From the NCBI GenBank assembly GCA_026196875.1, contig JAPHTP010000081.1, forward strand, positions 1-58,529: DNA of 58,529 bases. Reading direction: 5' to 3'. Positions within the stretch are counted from its first letter, which is position 1. Every line of letters begins with the position of its first letter. Of this stretch, positions 37,530-45,562 are shown piece after piece. Under the pieces are notes generated by a model. That model worked only from the letters and a program-made list of their open reading frames with translations. It searched no databases and was not told the DNA's origin. Source of the stretch: Kangiellaceae bacterium. GTDB lineage: Bacteria; Pseudomonadota; Gammaproteobacteria; Enterobacterales; Kangiellaceae. Position numbers and translations under genes: made by a program.

Positions 37530-38039
37530 AATCAATAGCCGATTAATTTGCACCCGCTTTCACCAAGGCGAAAAGCTTATCTTTAGTTTTGCGTGGAAAT
37601 AAGTACAAAGCCGACCATAGCCGAAGCCATGATCGACCTGCAGACTGTAATCGGATTACTTAAATGAATTACTATTCAGCGGATTTATTATCTGCCATCC
37701 ACTTGGATACTTTGCGCTTAATTAGGCGATACATATGGCGCCAGAACTCGGCGAAAGTCGCTCCAATGATAATTCCGATAATCAATTCAAACATCAACTA
37801 CTCCTCTTTTAATCCGGATTTAATAAATTAAGATCTATTGATTTGATCAAAGCAAAAAGGAGACCAACTTGTAACTGGTTGAATTTTCTCATTTTAATTG
37901 GATCTAATGACAAGATTAGTGGTTTAATAACCAAAATGTTGGTGGATTTATGCAATAAATCGTTTTAAATAGTAAGGCCGCGCTTCATCAACTCCAGGCA
38001 ATTATTAAAAATATATAAAAACAGTTAGGGACCCAAAAT
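37530..38039. other. Region between bluB and the NhaC-type antiporter
   Basis: 510 bases holding one well-supported small minus-strand ORF (37672-37794). The stretch 37530-37671 shows nothing convincing. The stretch 37795-38039 is AT-rich and should hold the divergent promoters of the small ORF and the antiporter gene. Confidence 0.6.
37672..37794 (-). CDS. Small membrane peptide (40 residues)
   Basis: A 41-codon frame with an excellent ribosome-binding site (AGAGGAG, 6 bases before the ATG). The product begins MFELIIGIIIGATFAEFWRH, a single predicted membrane helix at about residues 3-18, and continues with a strongly basic amphipathic tail (MYRLIKRKVSKWMADNKSAE). The strong signal for translation start, balanced hydrophobic/basic design and full use of the frame argue for a real gene too short for usual annotation. 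The function is unknown; it is antiparallel to both neighbours. Confidence 0.65.
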   Translation of the reverse strand: MFELIIGIIIGATFAEFWRHMYRLIKRKVSKWMADNKSAE

Positions 38040-39404
38040 TTGGAATGGTTAACATTACTTCCACCGGCAATTGCCATAGTAGTTGCTGTGTGGAAAAAAG
38101 ACGTGATTATCTCACTTGTTTCAGCGCTATTTGTCGCAGAAGTAATTCATAGCCAATTTAATCCGGCAACCGGATTTCTCGGCGTGTTCAATCGAACTGT
38201 GGAAGTTTTCTCCAGTCCCGGTAATACCCGGATCCTGGTTTTTAGTTTATTGATCGGCGCTTTACTGAGCTTGATAAAAAAATCAGGCGGAGTTTCTGCA
38301 TTTGTTAAATGGGTTTCTGAGAAAGGGCTAGCTAGCAGTAAAAGAAGGGTTTCAAGCGTACCAAGTTTATTGGGTATTTTAATTTTCATTGAAACCAACC
38401 TTAGTATCTTGACTGCCGGTTTTGTTTCTAGAGAGCTTTTTGACAAAGCTAAGATGAGCCGCGCTAGACTGGCTTACATCATCGACTCAACCTGTGCGCC
38501 TATTTGCGTCATCATTATGTTTAATGCATGGGGGGCTACCATTCTGGGGCTAATCAGTAGTTTCGATCTTGAAAGCCCAGCGCAAACGCTCGCTTATTCT
38601 GTGCCTTACAATTTGTATTCCTGGCTCACGTTGCTGCTGGTTTTTTATACAGTGTGGACCGGCAAGGTATTTGGCCCAATGAAATACTCAGAGCAAGAAC
38701 TGATAACGTCTAATTTGGAATCTCAGGAACAAACAGAGGCATCCAAAATATACTTAATGATAGTACCACTACTTACCCTGATAATCGGCATCATGTTCTT
38801 TATGTGGTACACCGGTAATGGCGAAATTTTAAAAGGAAGCGGGTCCTCATCCGTTTTATGGTCTGTTGGGTTGGCTTGCCTGGTTTCCTTTATTCTGATC
38901 AAAACATCCAGCGCCAAACAACCCGCAAGCACTTTAGTCAAATGGAGTTTTGAAGGTATGTCAGACTTGTTGCCTTTAGTTACTACCGTATTACTCGCTC
39001 TTGCACTTGGCGGCAGTATGAAGGCGCTTGGAACTGGAGAATTTGTCTCGCAAATGGTGACTCAGAATATTCCCTTGTGGACCGTTCCAGCCTTAATTTT
39101 CTTTGCCGGCGCGATTATTTCGTTCACTACAGGAACTTCTTGGGGCACCTTCAGTATTTTGATCCCTATCGGCGTACCGATTGCGCTCACAAGTGGAATT
39201 CCTGTCGAGCTAGTTCTCGCCGCGATTTTAGGCGGCAGTGTTTTTGGTGACCACTGTTCACCGATTTCAGACACCACCATTGTGTCTTCTCTAGCGGCAG
39301 GATGCGATCATTTAGAGCATGTGAAGACACAATTACCTTACGCCATGCTCGCCGGTGGATTGAGCATTATCGGCTTTTTGGCAATAGGACTGATCCAAAA
39401 TTAA
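38040..39404 (+). CDS. Na+/H+ antiporter, NhaC family
   Basis: A 454-residue membrane protein with about 11 hydrophobic helices. The start is a TTG (AGGGA about 7 bases ahead) and no other start precedes the first helix. Family features include ILIFIETNLSILTAGFVSREL (about 112-132), DSTCAPICVIIMFNAWGA (about 149-166), FTTGTSWGTFSILIPIGVPIA (about 361-381) and GGSVFGDHCSPISDTTIVSS (about 399-418), which carry the polar residues of the ion pathway. Such proteins expel Na+ in exchange for H+; some relatives exchange organic acids (malate/lactate), so the substrate is not certain. Confidence 0.87.
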   Translation: MEWLTLLPPAIAIVVAVWKKDVIISLVSALFVAEVIHSQFNPATGFLGVFNRTVEVFSSPGNTRILVFSLLIGALLSLIKKSGGVSAFVKWVSEKGLASSKRRVSSVPSLLGILIFIETNLSILTAGFVSRELFDKAKMSRARLAYIIDSTCAPICVIIMFNAWGATILGLISSFDLESPAQTLAYSVPYNLYSWLTLLLVFYTVWTGKVFGPMKYSEQELITSNLESQEQTEASKIYLMIVPLLTLIIGIMFFMWYTGNGEILKGSGSSSVLWSVGLACLVSFILIKTSSAKQPASTLVKWSFEGMSDLLPLVTTVLLALALGGSMKALGTGEFVSQMVTQNIPLWTVPALIFFAGAIISFTTGTSWGTFSILIPIGVPIALTSGIPVELVLAAILGGSVFGDHCSPISDTTIVSSLAAGCDHLEHVKTQLPYAMLAGGLSIIGFLAIGLIQN

Positions 39405-39443
39405 TAATACGGTCAACAATCTCTTATAAACGGAAACTTTATT

Positions 39444-39968
39444 ATGCAAACATTTTTAAAAATCTTTGGCGTCATTGTTGTACTTTTCATCGGTGTCGGC
39501 CTTGTTCTAGACAATGAAGTTCATGTCACCCGTGAAATCAAAATCCAAGCATCAGCGGAAGACATCCACCGCTATGTCGGAGATCTCAATCGATGGCCGG
39601 AATGGACGCCTTGGACCACCCTCGACCCTACTATCAAAACAACACTCGGCGACGCAGCGAGTGGCGTTGGCGCATCACAGAGCTGGAACGGTGAAAGCGG
39701 CTCCGGAACACTCAAATTCACCGCTTCTTCTCCACAAACTGGAATCGTTTATGATTTAACATTTGAAGGCGATCCTGCAGTCTACGTCGCCGGAATGACC
39801 TACAAGGAAGACGGTAGCAGTACAATTGTTACCTGGTATATGAAAGGTGAAATGGGTCCAATCATTATTGGGAATTATTTTGCGCAACTAATGGATACTT
39901 TGGTCGGTGATAGTTTTCAACTTGGCTTAGACAAACTAAAAGAGCAAGTTGAAAAAGAACAAATGTAA
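39444..39968 (+). CDS. SRPBCC (START-like) domain protein with N-terminal anchor
   Basis: A 174-residue protein. Residues about 3-20 (FLKIFGVIVVLFIGVGLVL) form an N-terminal membrane anchor or uncleaved signal. The rest is a polyketide-cyclase/START-like helix-grip fold: REIKIQASAEDIHRYVGDLNRWPEWTPW is the usual opening, and LDTLVGDSFQLGLDKLKEQVE the usual C-terminal long helix (sequence reads MDTLVGDSF). These domains bind hydrophobic ligands; the ligand here is unknown. It lies 39 bases after the antiporter gene and 14 before the acetyltransferase, a likely operon. Confidence 0.8.
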   Translation: MQTFLKIFGVIVVLFIGVGLVLDNEVHVTREIKIQASAEDIHRYVGDLNRWPEWTPWTTLDPTIKTTLGDAASGVGASQSWNGESGSGTLKFTASSPQTGIVYDLTFEGDPAVYVAGMTYKEDGSSTIVTWYMKGEMGPIIIGNYFAQLMDTLVGDSFQLGLDKLKEQVEKEQM

Positions 39969-39982
39969 GAAAAATTGCTATC

Positions 39983-40456
39983 GTGACAAATAGATTTATC
40001 ATCTGTACTGCATCAGTCGAAGATGCAGTACAGATTTCAGCGCTGATGCTCCCGCTGGTTAAAAAATTCATTACTCATGAATTTACTAAACAAGCAGAAG
40101 AAATTTTGCTTGACTCAATGCAGCCCGAAGTCATTGCTCAGAGTTTCGAAAAAGAATACAAGTACCTTATCGCCCGAGACACTCAGACAGAAAATCAGAT
40201 TATTGGCGTGTTGGGAATGAAAAATCCGACCCATATTTTTCATTTTTTTGTGAGGGAATCATACCACGGCCAAGGAATTGGCCGGTTACTTTGGCAACAT
40301 CTGCTAGACCTCTCAGACGAGCGAGAATTTACCGTCAATGCGTCACGATACGCGCAAAATATCTATAAGAAGCTAGGCTTTTCTAGTAATGGCAAGTTGT
40401 TTGAGAAAAACGGAATAAGCTGCTTTCCAATGATCTACTCTAGGTCATCCGGCTAA
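39983..40456 (+). CDS. GNAT family N-acetyltransferase
   Basis: A 157-residue acetyltransferase starting at GTG. The acetyl-CoA pyrophosphate-binding motif A is visible as VRESYHGQGIGRLLWQHL (about 89-106), and the N-terminal beta-alpha unit FIICTASVEDAVQISALM is typical. The C-terminal YAQNIYKKLGFSSNG (about 127-141) is also standard. The substrate is unknown. A perfect 14-bp inverted repeat begins 18 bases inside the gene. The stop codon overlaps that of the convergent PilZ gene by 4 bases. Probably the last gene of the antiporter-SRPBCC-GNAT unit. Confidence 0.87.
   Translation: MTNRFIICTASVEDAVQISALMLPLVKKFITHEFTKQAEEILLDSMQPEVIAQSFEKEYKYLIARDTQTENQIIGVLGMKNPTHIFHFFVRESYHGQGIGRLLWQHLLDLSDEREFTVNASRYAQNIYKKLGFSSNGKLFEKNGISCFPMIYSRSSG
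40001..40035 (+). repeat. Perfect 14-bp inverted repeat inside the acetyltransferase gene
   Basis: ATCTGTACTGCATC (40001-40014), 7-base loop, then GATGCAGTACAGAT (40022-40035). It covers codons 7-18 of the gene and would form a very stable hairpin in the mRNA close to the start codon. Confidence 0.9.
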
Positions 40457-40728
40457 CTATCTAGCAAATATTCGATACCCGCTCCATATCGATTAGTCCA
40501 TGCGATCCTAGCGGTCAGTAGCGGTGCATCCTCAATATCTTCTGCGGTTTGAATATGAATTAGGGTATTCACATCCAACTTGGCTAATGTCTGTCCTTCA
40601 ACAAATAGACCACCATCTGAAAAATCCATGGTTTGGGTTCTAAAGCGGGAGAATCCATCCCCCTCAACAAAGACATTTGTTCTCAGTGGCAGTCGCTTAT
40701 GCCTTCTCTGTTCTAAGTAATCCGTCAT
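40453..40728 (-). CDS. PilZ domain protein
   Basis: A 91-residue single-domain protein with the c-di-GMP binding signature of PilZ: an RRHKRLPLR motif at the N-terminus (RxxxR) and DFSDGGLFVEG (D/NxSxxG) about 25 residues later. A beta-barrel follows, ending RYGAGIEYL. It is slightly shorter than typical PilZ modules, so it may be a stand-alone adaptor that changes its partner's activity with c-di-GMP. It is convergent with the acetyltransferase gene (4-base overlap). Confidence 0.85.
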   Translation of the reverse strand: MTDYLEQRRHKRLPLRTNVFVEGDGFSRFRTQTMDFSDGGLFVEGQTLAKLDVNTLIHIQTAEDIEDAPLLTARIAWTNRYGAGIEYLLDS

Positions 40729-40919
40729 TGTTCAAACTCTACTTATTCCTTAACTATTTATGACAGTTAGGTAACAAAATCCTACTAAAAGTTTAGTTGA
40801 ATCTCAGACTTTTACCAAAAAACAGCAACTTAGCAGGTTATTCTCAATCAATAGCACGAAATTGCACAAGCCAAACCGCATCTTGGCACAAATGGGAAGG
40901 AAAACGGACGGGACACAGA

Positions 40920-41600
40920 TTAGGTAATATTTTCGCCAATGGAACAAGAGATAACCCGCGAAATTTCGGCAATGCTTCGGCCACTTTGCTCCCGCCATTC
41001 GTTAAATGCAGCTTGCACCGCCTTTAAATCCTTCTGCGAAGTTGGCGACTTACTGACGATATCCTGGCCTATCAGATAGGCAACGACATCTCTTGCGAGA
41101 ATGAATGTATCTTTACCCACGGTTCTTAAAAAATAAGGGCCGGTATTACCACCCAATCGAGAGCCATTTTTCTTTAAGTAGAGCCATAGCTGGGTGATTT
41201 CGTCTGCAGGCCACTCCGCAATAAATGCGCCGAAACTACCATGTTTCTTGGCAATCGTTTTTATAAAATAAGCGTTTTCTCGAACCGCCTTGACCTTGGT
41301 AAGATTACGAATAATACGAGTATCCTGAGCCATTTTTTCGATTTGTTCGTCGCTGGCCAACGCCAACTTTTGAGGTTCAAAGCCCCACATTACCTCTTCA
41401 AACCCAGGCCACTTATTTTCAACCACCCGCCAAACGAACCCTGACTGAAATATCTTTTTGGACATCTCTGAAAGGTAGACACTATCTGGCAACTTTTTGA
41501 GCTGCTTGGCTGAAAGAGATTTAGGAAGAAGAGCTTCCAGAGCTTGGGCGCCACCTTTGCGTTCAGCGGCGCGCTCATAGATGATTTCGAATTTTTCCAT
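40920..41600 (-). CDS. tag: DNA-3-methyladenine glycosylase I-like protein
   Basis: A 226-residue member of the Tag family (HhH-GPD-like fold), which removes 3-methyladenine from DNA. Family-like segments are SKKIFQSGFVWRVVENKWPGFEEVMWGF (about 47-74; typical Tag reads ...FQAGLSW...) and RNLTKVKAVRENAYFI (about 98-113). The N-terminus lacks the CxW and zinc-binding Cys/His seen in E. coli Tag, so this is the divergent longer subfamily and may not bind zinc. It lies 38 bases after the dsbA-like gene on the same strand. Confidence 0.75.
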   Translation of the reverse strand: MEKFEIIYERAAERKGGAQALEALLPKSLSAKQLKKLPDSVYLSEMSKKIFQSGFVWRVVENKWPGFEEVMWGFEPQKLALASDEQIEKMAQDTRIIRNLTKVKAVRENAYFIKTIAKKHGSFGAFIAEWPADEITQLWLYLKKNGSRLGGNTGPYFLRTVGKDTFILARDVVAYLIGQDIVSKSPTSQKDLKAVQAAFNEWREQSGRSIAEISRVISCSIGENIT

Positions 41601-41638
41601 TATTCTTTATTTAGCAGATATTCTTTGTTAAAGAATGG

Positions 41639-42424
41639 CTATTTAACGCAGTTATGTTCAAGTTCTAACAAGTTGTCTACCAACTTGAAAACTTCATCGT
41701 GTCCGCCTGCAGCGGTGATGTTAGTCATATACTTGTGGTTAACTAGCACTTGAGGAACACTAGAAATTTTATATTTTCTAAGGTACTCAAAGTCCTGCTC
41801 GATTGAGTCCGACATTAACTTTTCATCATTTAAGATCTCGAGTGCTTTATTCTTGTCGGCGCCCTGGGCGATCAGGAATTCTGCTGCTTCTTCAGGTGAT
41901 GCAAACAACCGCCGGTCTTCATGCAACCTTTTAAAAAGTGCATGCTGAGTTTTTTCTAATACTCCCAGTAACTTGGCAGCGTGATGAACCAATAACACTG
42001 AGCCGTATTGCTGGTGGCCTAATGTGGTAGGTACGCTTATAAACTTTACTTTGCCCCCATTATCCGCGTTCTTGGCTCGCCATTTTTTTGCAGCCGGTTC
42101 CAGGTTGTAACAGTGCGGGCATTGGTATGCAAAAAACTCAATGACTACTGGCCCTTCGCATTCAAAATTTTGATCAACAACCTGATACTTCTCACCAGGC
42201 GGGATCGGTGTCGCGTGATCATGACCCGAGTGTTCATCGTGAGCGGCGTGCCCGTTATGACTCGCCTCTTTCTTTTCTGCTTTAACTAGCTCATCTTTTT
42301 TCGGTGCGGGCGGAGCATCCGACTTAACTTCAACTTCCTTATTTTCTGAATTTGATGTGGCTTCTTCTCCCTGACAGCCAACAAGTAAAAATAGCGCAAA
42401 CAGGCTCGTTATTATTTTTTTCAC
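41639..42424 (-). CDS. dsbA: DsbA-like thiol:disulfide oxidoreductase, His-rich lipoprotein
   Basis: A 261-residue protein. The lipobox LLVGC puts the lipidated Cys at 17. A charged linker (about 20-55) leads into a His-rich stretch at residues 56-70 (HNGHAAHDEHSGHDH). The DsbA thioredoxin-fold domain starts near residue 75, with active site CPHC at 102-105 (FFAYQCPHC) and the cis-Pro loop SSVPQVLVN near 226. It introduces disulphide bonds into exported proteins. Ordinary DsbA proteins are soluble and lack the His-rich segment, so this one is probably membrane tethered and may bind metal ions. No dsbB is adjacent. Confidence 0.88.
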   Translation of the reverse strand: MKKIITSLFALFLLVGCQGEEATSNSENKEVEVKSDAPPAPKKDELVKAEKKEASHNGHAAHDEHSGHDHATPIPPGEKYQVVDQNFECEGPVVIEFFAYQCPHCYNLEPAAKKWRAKNADNGGKVKFISVPTTLGHQQYGSVLLVHHAAKLLGVLEKTQHALFKRLHEDRRLFASPEEAAEFLIAQGADKNKALEILNDEKLMSDSIEQDFEYLRKYKISSVPQVLVNHKYMTNITAAGGHDEVFKLVDNLLELEHNCVK

Positions 42425-42562
42425 AGGGACTCCCCAAAAAATCGGTCAATCAATTTGTTAAGGCAGGCATCATAGCAACATTGCTTCATGCCGCCTAGTA
42501 ATTGACGGCAGATCACCGAAAATAGCGACAATTTAATACGGTGATTGGAAAATTTATCTCGA

Positions 42563-43759
42563 CTAGGCGTGATTAGTACATTCTTGATGAGACCATTTGC
42601 TACCGAAAGTACTGATTAGGACAACCAGCATTAGCGAAAGCGCCGCTCCAATTAACCAGCCTATCGGCTGCGCGCTTCCATCCGACATTATCGCAAGCAA
42701 AGGGCCGGCTAAGGCACCACACCCAAATCTTAAAGTCCCGATAACGGCGGTAGCCGTACCAACTTGAGCAGAAAATTGACGTAAGATCATCGCGTCGGAA
42801 TTTGCCGAAATCACCATCATAAAGCTGGTAATCAGCATGAAATTGGCGGCGATCAAAGCGAAGTTCGCATTAAAAACCAACAATCCCAAAAAGCTCAGAC
42901 CTAATACAAACGCTCCAACGACGCCACCAATCAGTATCAATCTAGAGCCCAATCTTGGGACCAACCGTGTATTGATAAAACTAGCAGCAATCAAGCCGAT
43001 AACGTTTACCCCAAACAAAAGGCTAAATTGGCTCTCGTTTAACGAGTACACCTGCATATATAGAAACGAAACTGAAGTGATATATCCAAAGAATACCACT
43101 GACGATAGCATTGAAATGGCCAAAAATGCTTTTACTTTTGGGGTGCCAAATACAATCCGGTAACTGGCTAAAAAACGAATTTCGGAAGCTGGGTTTTGCT
43201 CAGTTCGATGGTCTAGATGGCCCAAATCAGGGAACTTGAAGTAGGCGATCACTAGCATTATCAGGGCATAAATACTAAGCGACTTAAAAATCCACGCCCA
43301 CTCACCAATCAGCATCAACTGAGATCCTATTGCAGGCGCCAACATTGGCGCGATCATCATTATCATGGAAACATAAGACAAACCTTTGGCAGTATCTTTA
43401 CCGAATAACTCTTTTATTGCTCCAGGAATAACGACTGTAGCGGCACCGCCAAACAACGCTTGAAAGAAGCGCAATGCGACGAACAATTCTGGATTCGAAA
43501 CTAGCGGCAAAACCCAACTGATTATCGCAAACATACCTAAACCAAGAAGAACTAATGGTCTCCTTCCAAATCGGTCAGCCACGGGACCAAATAAGAACAT
43601 CCCGCACGCATATCCAATCAGGTAGACACTCAAAGAATTTTGGATAACTTCAATTTCACTCGAGAAATGATCTGCAATTACGGGCATTGCGGGGAGGTAA
43701 AGATCAATTGCCAAGGGCGTAATGGCGAATATGGCTGCAAATAGAGGTAAGAAACGCAT
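42563..43759 (-). CDS. Bcr/CflA-type MFS multidrug efflux transporter
   Basis: A 398-residue major facilitator with 12 predicted helices. The Bcr/CflA signature AITPLAIDLYLPAMPVIADHF opens the protein (about 12-32). The loop 2-3 motif GPVADRFGRRPLVLLGL (about 58-74) is the general MFS motif A, and the drug/H+ antiporter motif C region IMMIAPMLAPAIGSQLM is at about 132-148. It expels drugs such as bicyclomycin or chloramphenicol in characterised relatives. It is divergent from a LysR-type regulator gene 126 bases away, which is the obvious candidate regulator. Confidence 0.9.
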   Translation of the reverse strand: MRFLPLFAAIFAITPLAIDLYLPAMPVIADHFSSEIEVIQNSLSVYLIGYACGMFLFGPVADRFGRRPLVLLGLGMFAIISWVLPLVSNPELFVALRFFQALFGGAATVVIPGAIKELFGKDTAKGLSYVSMIMMIAPMLAPAIGSQLMLIGEWAWIFKSLSIYALIMLVIAYFKFPDLGHLDHRTEQNPASEIRFLASYRIVFGTPKVKAFLAISMLSSVVFFGYITSVSFLYMQVYSLNESQFSLLFGVNVIGLIAASFINTRLVPRLGSRLILIGGVVGAFVLGLSFLGLLVFNANFALIAANFMLITSFMMVISANSDAMILRQFSAQVGTATAVIGTLRFGCGALAGPLLAIMSDGSAQPIGWLIGAALSLMLVVLISTFGSKWSHQECTNHA

Positions 43760-43885
43760 GGCTGTGGACCTAGCAAACTGGAAACAAATTTAGTGTAGCC
43801 ATTAGATTCGAATGCGTAAATGATATACCATGCATATTAACTATCAGCAAAACGCATACAACTATTCTATAGATGACGGTAATTT

Positions 43886-44773
43886 ATGATTGAACAGGAC
43901 CTCAGCTCTCTACCGGCGTTAAGGCTTCTTTTGAGTGAGAAAAATATTTCGCGCGCGGCGGAAAAAATGGGCCTCTCTCAGCCTGCAATGAGTCGTACCT
44001 TCGCCAGGTTAAAAAAGCAGTTCGACGATCCGCTAATGGTTCGCAGTAATAAGCAGTACCAGCTCACTCCTAAAGGACAAAGATTATTACAACAACTCAA
44101 CCAGTTGATGCCACAACTCGAAAACTTATGGCAAGCACAGGAATTAAGTTTAGACCAAATAGAACAAGTGGTGACAATCGCCGGTTCAGATATGGACATA
44201 GTATTTATCAGCAAAAAACTTCACAAAATTCAGCAACTTGCACCAAATCTTAGGTTTGCAATTCGGAATAGTACACCAAGGGTGCTGGATGATCTGGTAA
44301 ACGGGGAAGTTGATTTCGCGCTGACAGCTTTCGAAGATGACCTGTCTGGAATTTATCGAAGGCAAGTTGCCAGCGAGTCATTTGTCGTGATTGCAGGTAA
44401 AGACAGCCTTTATTGCCACAAAAGCCTTGATTTGGATGCTTACATGCAGGCAAAACACGGCAAGTTTGCCTTTGCTGAGCCCACCCGGGGTATCATAGAC
44501 TCTGCACTTGAGCAGCAAGGTTTACGCAGAGATGTCAGATTGTTATTACCAACTTTTTTGCAGATCCCCGCTTTTTTAGCCGATCCAGACCTTTTATTTT
44601 CAGTTCCTGAAAATTTTGCGAAATACTTAGCCAATCAGTTCGAAATAAAAATTCTGCCTTTGCCTTTTAATACCATCCCGCTACCCATTTACCTCTACTG
44701 GCATGAAAGACTTCACTCAAGTCCACTGCATAAGTGGCTAAGAGAGCAGTTACTTGAATTCCCAGGCAAGTGA
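43886..44773 (+). CDS. LysR-family transcriptional regulator
   Basis: A 295-residue regulator. The N-terminal winged helix-turn-helix (about 5-65) reads LRLLLSEKNISRAAEKMGLSQ followed by PAMSRTFARLKKQFDDPLMVR, with the classic LysR helix pattern. The C-terminal effector domain (about 90-290) is the periplasmic-binding-like fold (VTIAGSDMDIVFISKKL onward). It is divergent from the Bcr/CflA efflux gene, the usual arrangement for a LysR protein and its target. Its 3' end overlaps the next, convergent gene by 24 bases. Confidence 0.92.
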   Translation: MIEQDLSSLPALRLLLSEKNISRAAEKMGLSQPAMSRTFARLKKQFDDPLMVRSNKQYQLTPKGQRLLQQLNQLMPQLENLWQAQELSLDQIEQVVTIAGSDMDIVFISKKLHKIQQLAPNLRFAIRNSTPRVLDDLVNGEVDFALTAFEDDLSGIYRRQVASESFVVIAGKDSLYCHKSLDLDAYMQAKHGKFAFAEPTRGIIDSALEQQGLRRDVRLLLPTFLQIPAFLADPDLLFSVPENFAKYLANQFEIKILPLPFNTIPLPIYLYWHERLHSSPLHKWLREQLLEFPGK

Positions 44774-45271
44774 TAAACGGGGTTTGGTCGAAATCGGCTT
44801 TTTTTGGCTATTGGATAAGAAATTCTCGAGTGCTTGTTGCGCCGATTCGCAGTGGTAAAGCTGAGAGCACACGCTCAAGCTATCAGCCTCGATTTCAAGC
44901 AATTGCTCACCAGCAATCATCAATAGCTGGCTTTCACTACACATTTGATAAAAAGCGTTTTCATGGCGGCCAAATTCGGCTATTTGTTCGGGGATCTCCT
45001 CGAAATACTCATCCGTCCAAAACCGGTTAAAATTTACCAATATTTGGGCAGAGGAATAAAATTGTACGATGGTATGGGTTCTCGGGGTAGAAAGGTAATC
45101 TCTGTGAGTAGCGTAAACCAACAGATTCATTTCTTGTTCAGCTTGGCAATGACAGAATGTCAACCAGTCTGTAAGGTCCTGGTCTGGCTTGGGGATCCGA
45201 TTTGTAGGGTTGAGCAAGAGCGGTTTATGCGTCATTCGAGTTGAAAAGCGAGTAATTGGCTTGGCTTCCAT
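44750..45271 (-). CDS. Hypothetical protein
   Basis: A 173-residue protein of no family I recognise; an internal Met at residue 13 is another possible start. It has no signal peptide or membrane segment. The sequence is soluble, acidic and aromatic (for example IVQFYSSAQILVNFNRFW and ENAFYQMCSESQLLMIAGEQLLEIE), with four to five cysteines, including FCHC. It is convergent with the LysR gene and overlaps its 3' end by 24 bases. The length and plain codon pattern suggest a real gene but the evidence is limited. Confidence 0.55.
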   Translation of the reverse strand: MEAKPITRFSTRMTHKPLLLNPTNRIPKPDQDLTDWLTFCHCQAEQEMNLLVYATHRDYLSTPRTHTIVQFYSSAQILVNFNRFWTDEYFEEIPEQIAEFGRHENAFYQMCSESQLLMIAGEQLLEIEADSLSVCSQLYHCESAQQALENFLSNSQKKPISTKPRLSLAWEFK

Positions 45272-45562
45272 TTTAAGTGAAGCTCATCAAAAATCATAAT
45301 CTTGAACCCTTAGTCGATTCCTAAGTCATATATACCAGGCTAGAGCTTCTGGACCAAATCTGCTAGAACGAAATGAATAGATAGAAATTATCCAGCAGTT
45401 TGCCAACTCAGCTGTAGATATCAGATTGCGGTTAAAGGACTTTGCAACTCAAATTGTAATGGAACATATTTTTACAGTTTAAATAGTAAGTTCCTTTCAA
45501 GAAAATTATAAGATTTTGATTATCCACTATAGGCCAACAATTAAGGAAATAGAGCTATTCGT

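Noticed and set aside
42512-42545. Inverted repeat ATCACCG/CGGTGAT after the Bcr/CflA gene as terminator
   Set aside because: The 20-base loop and lack of a T-run on the minus strand make termination unconvincing.
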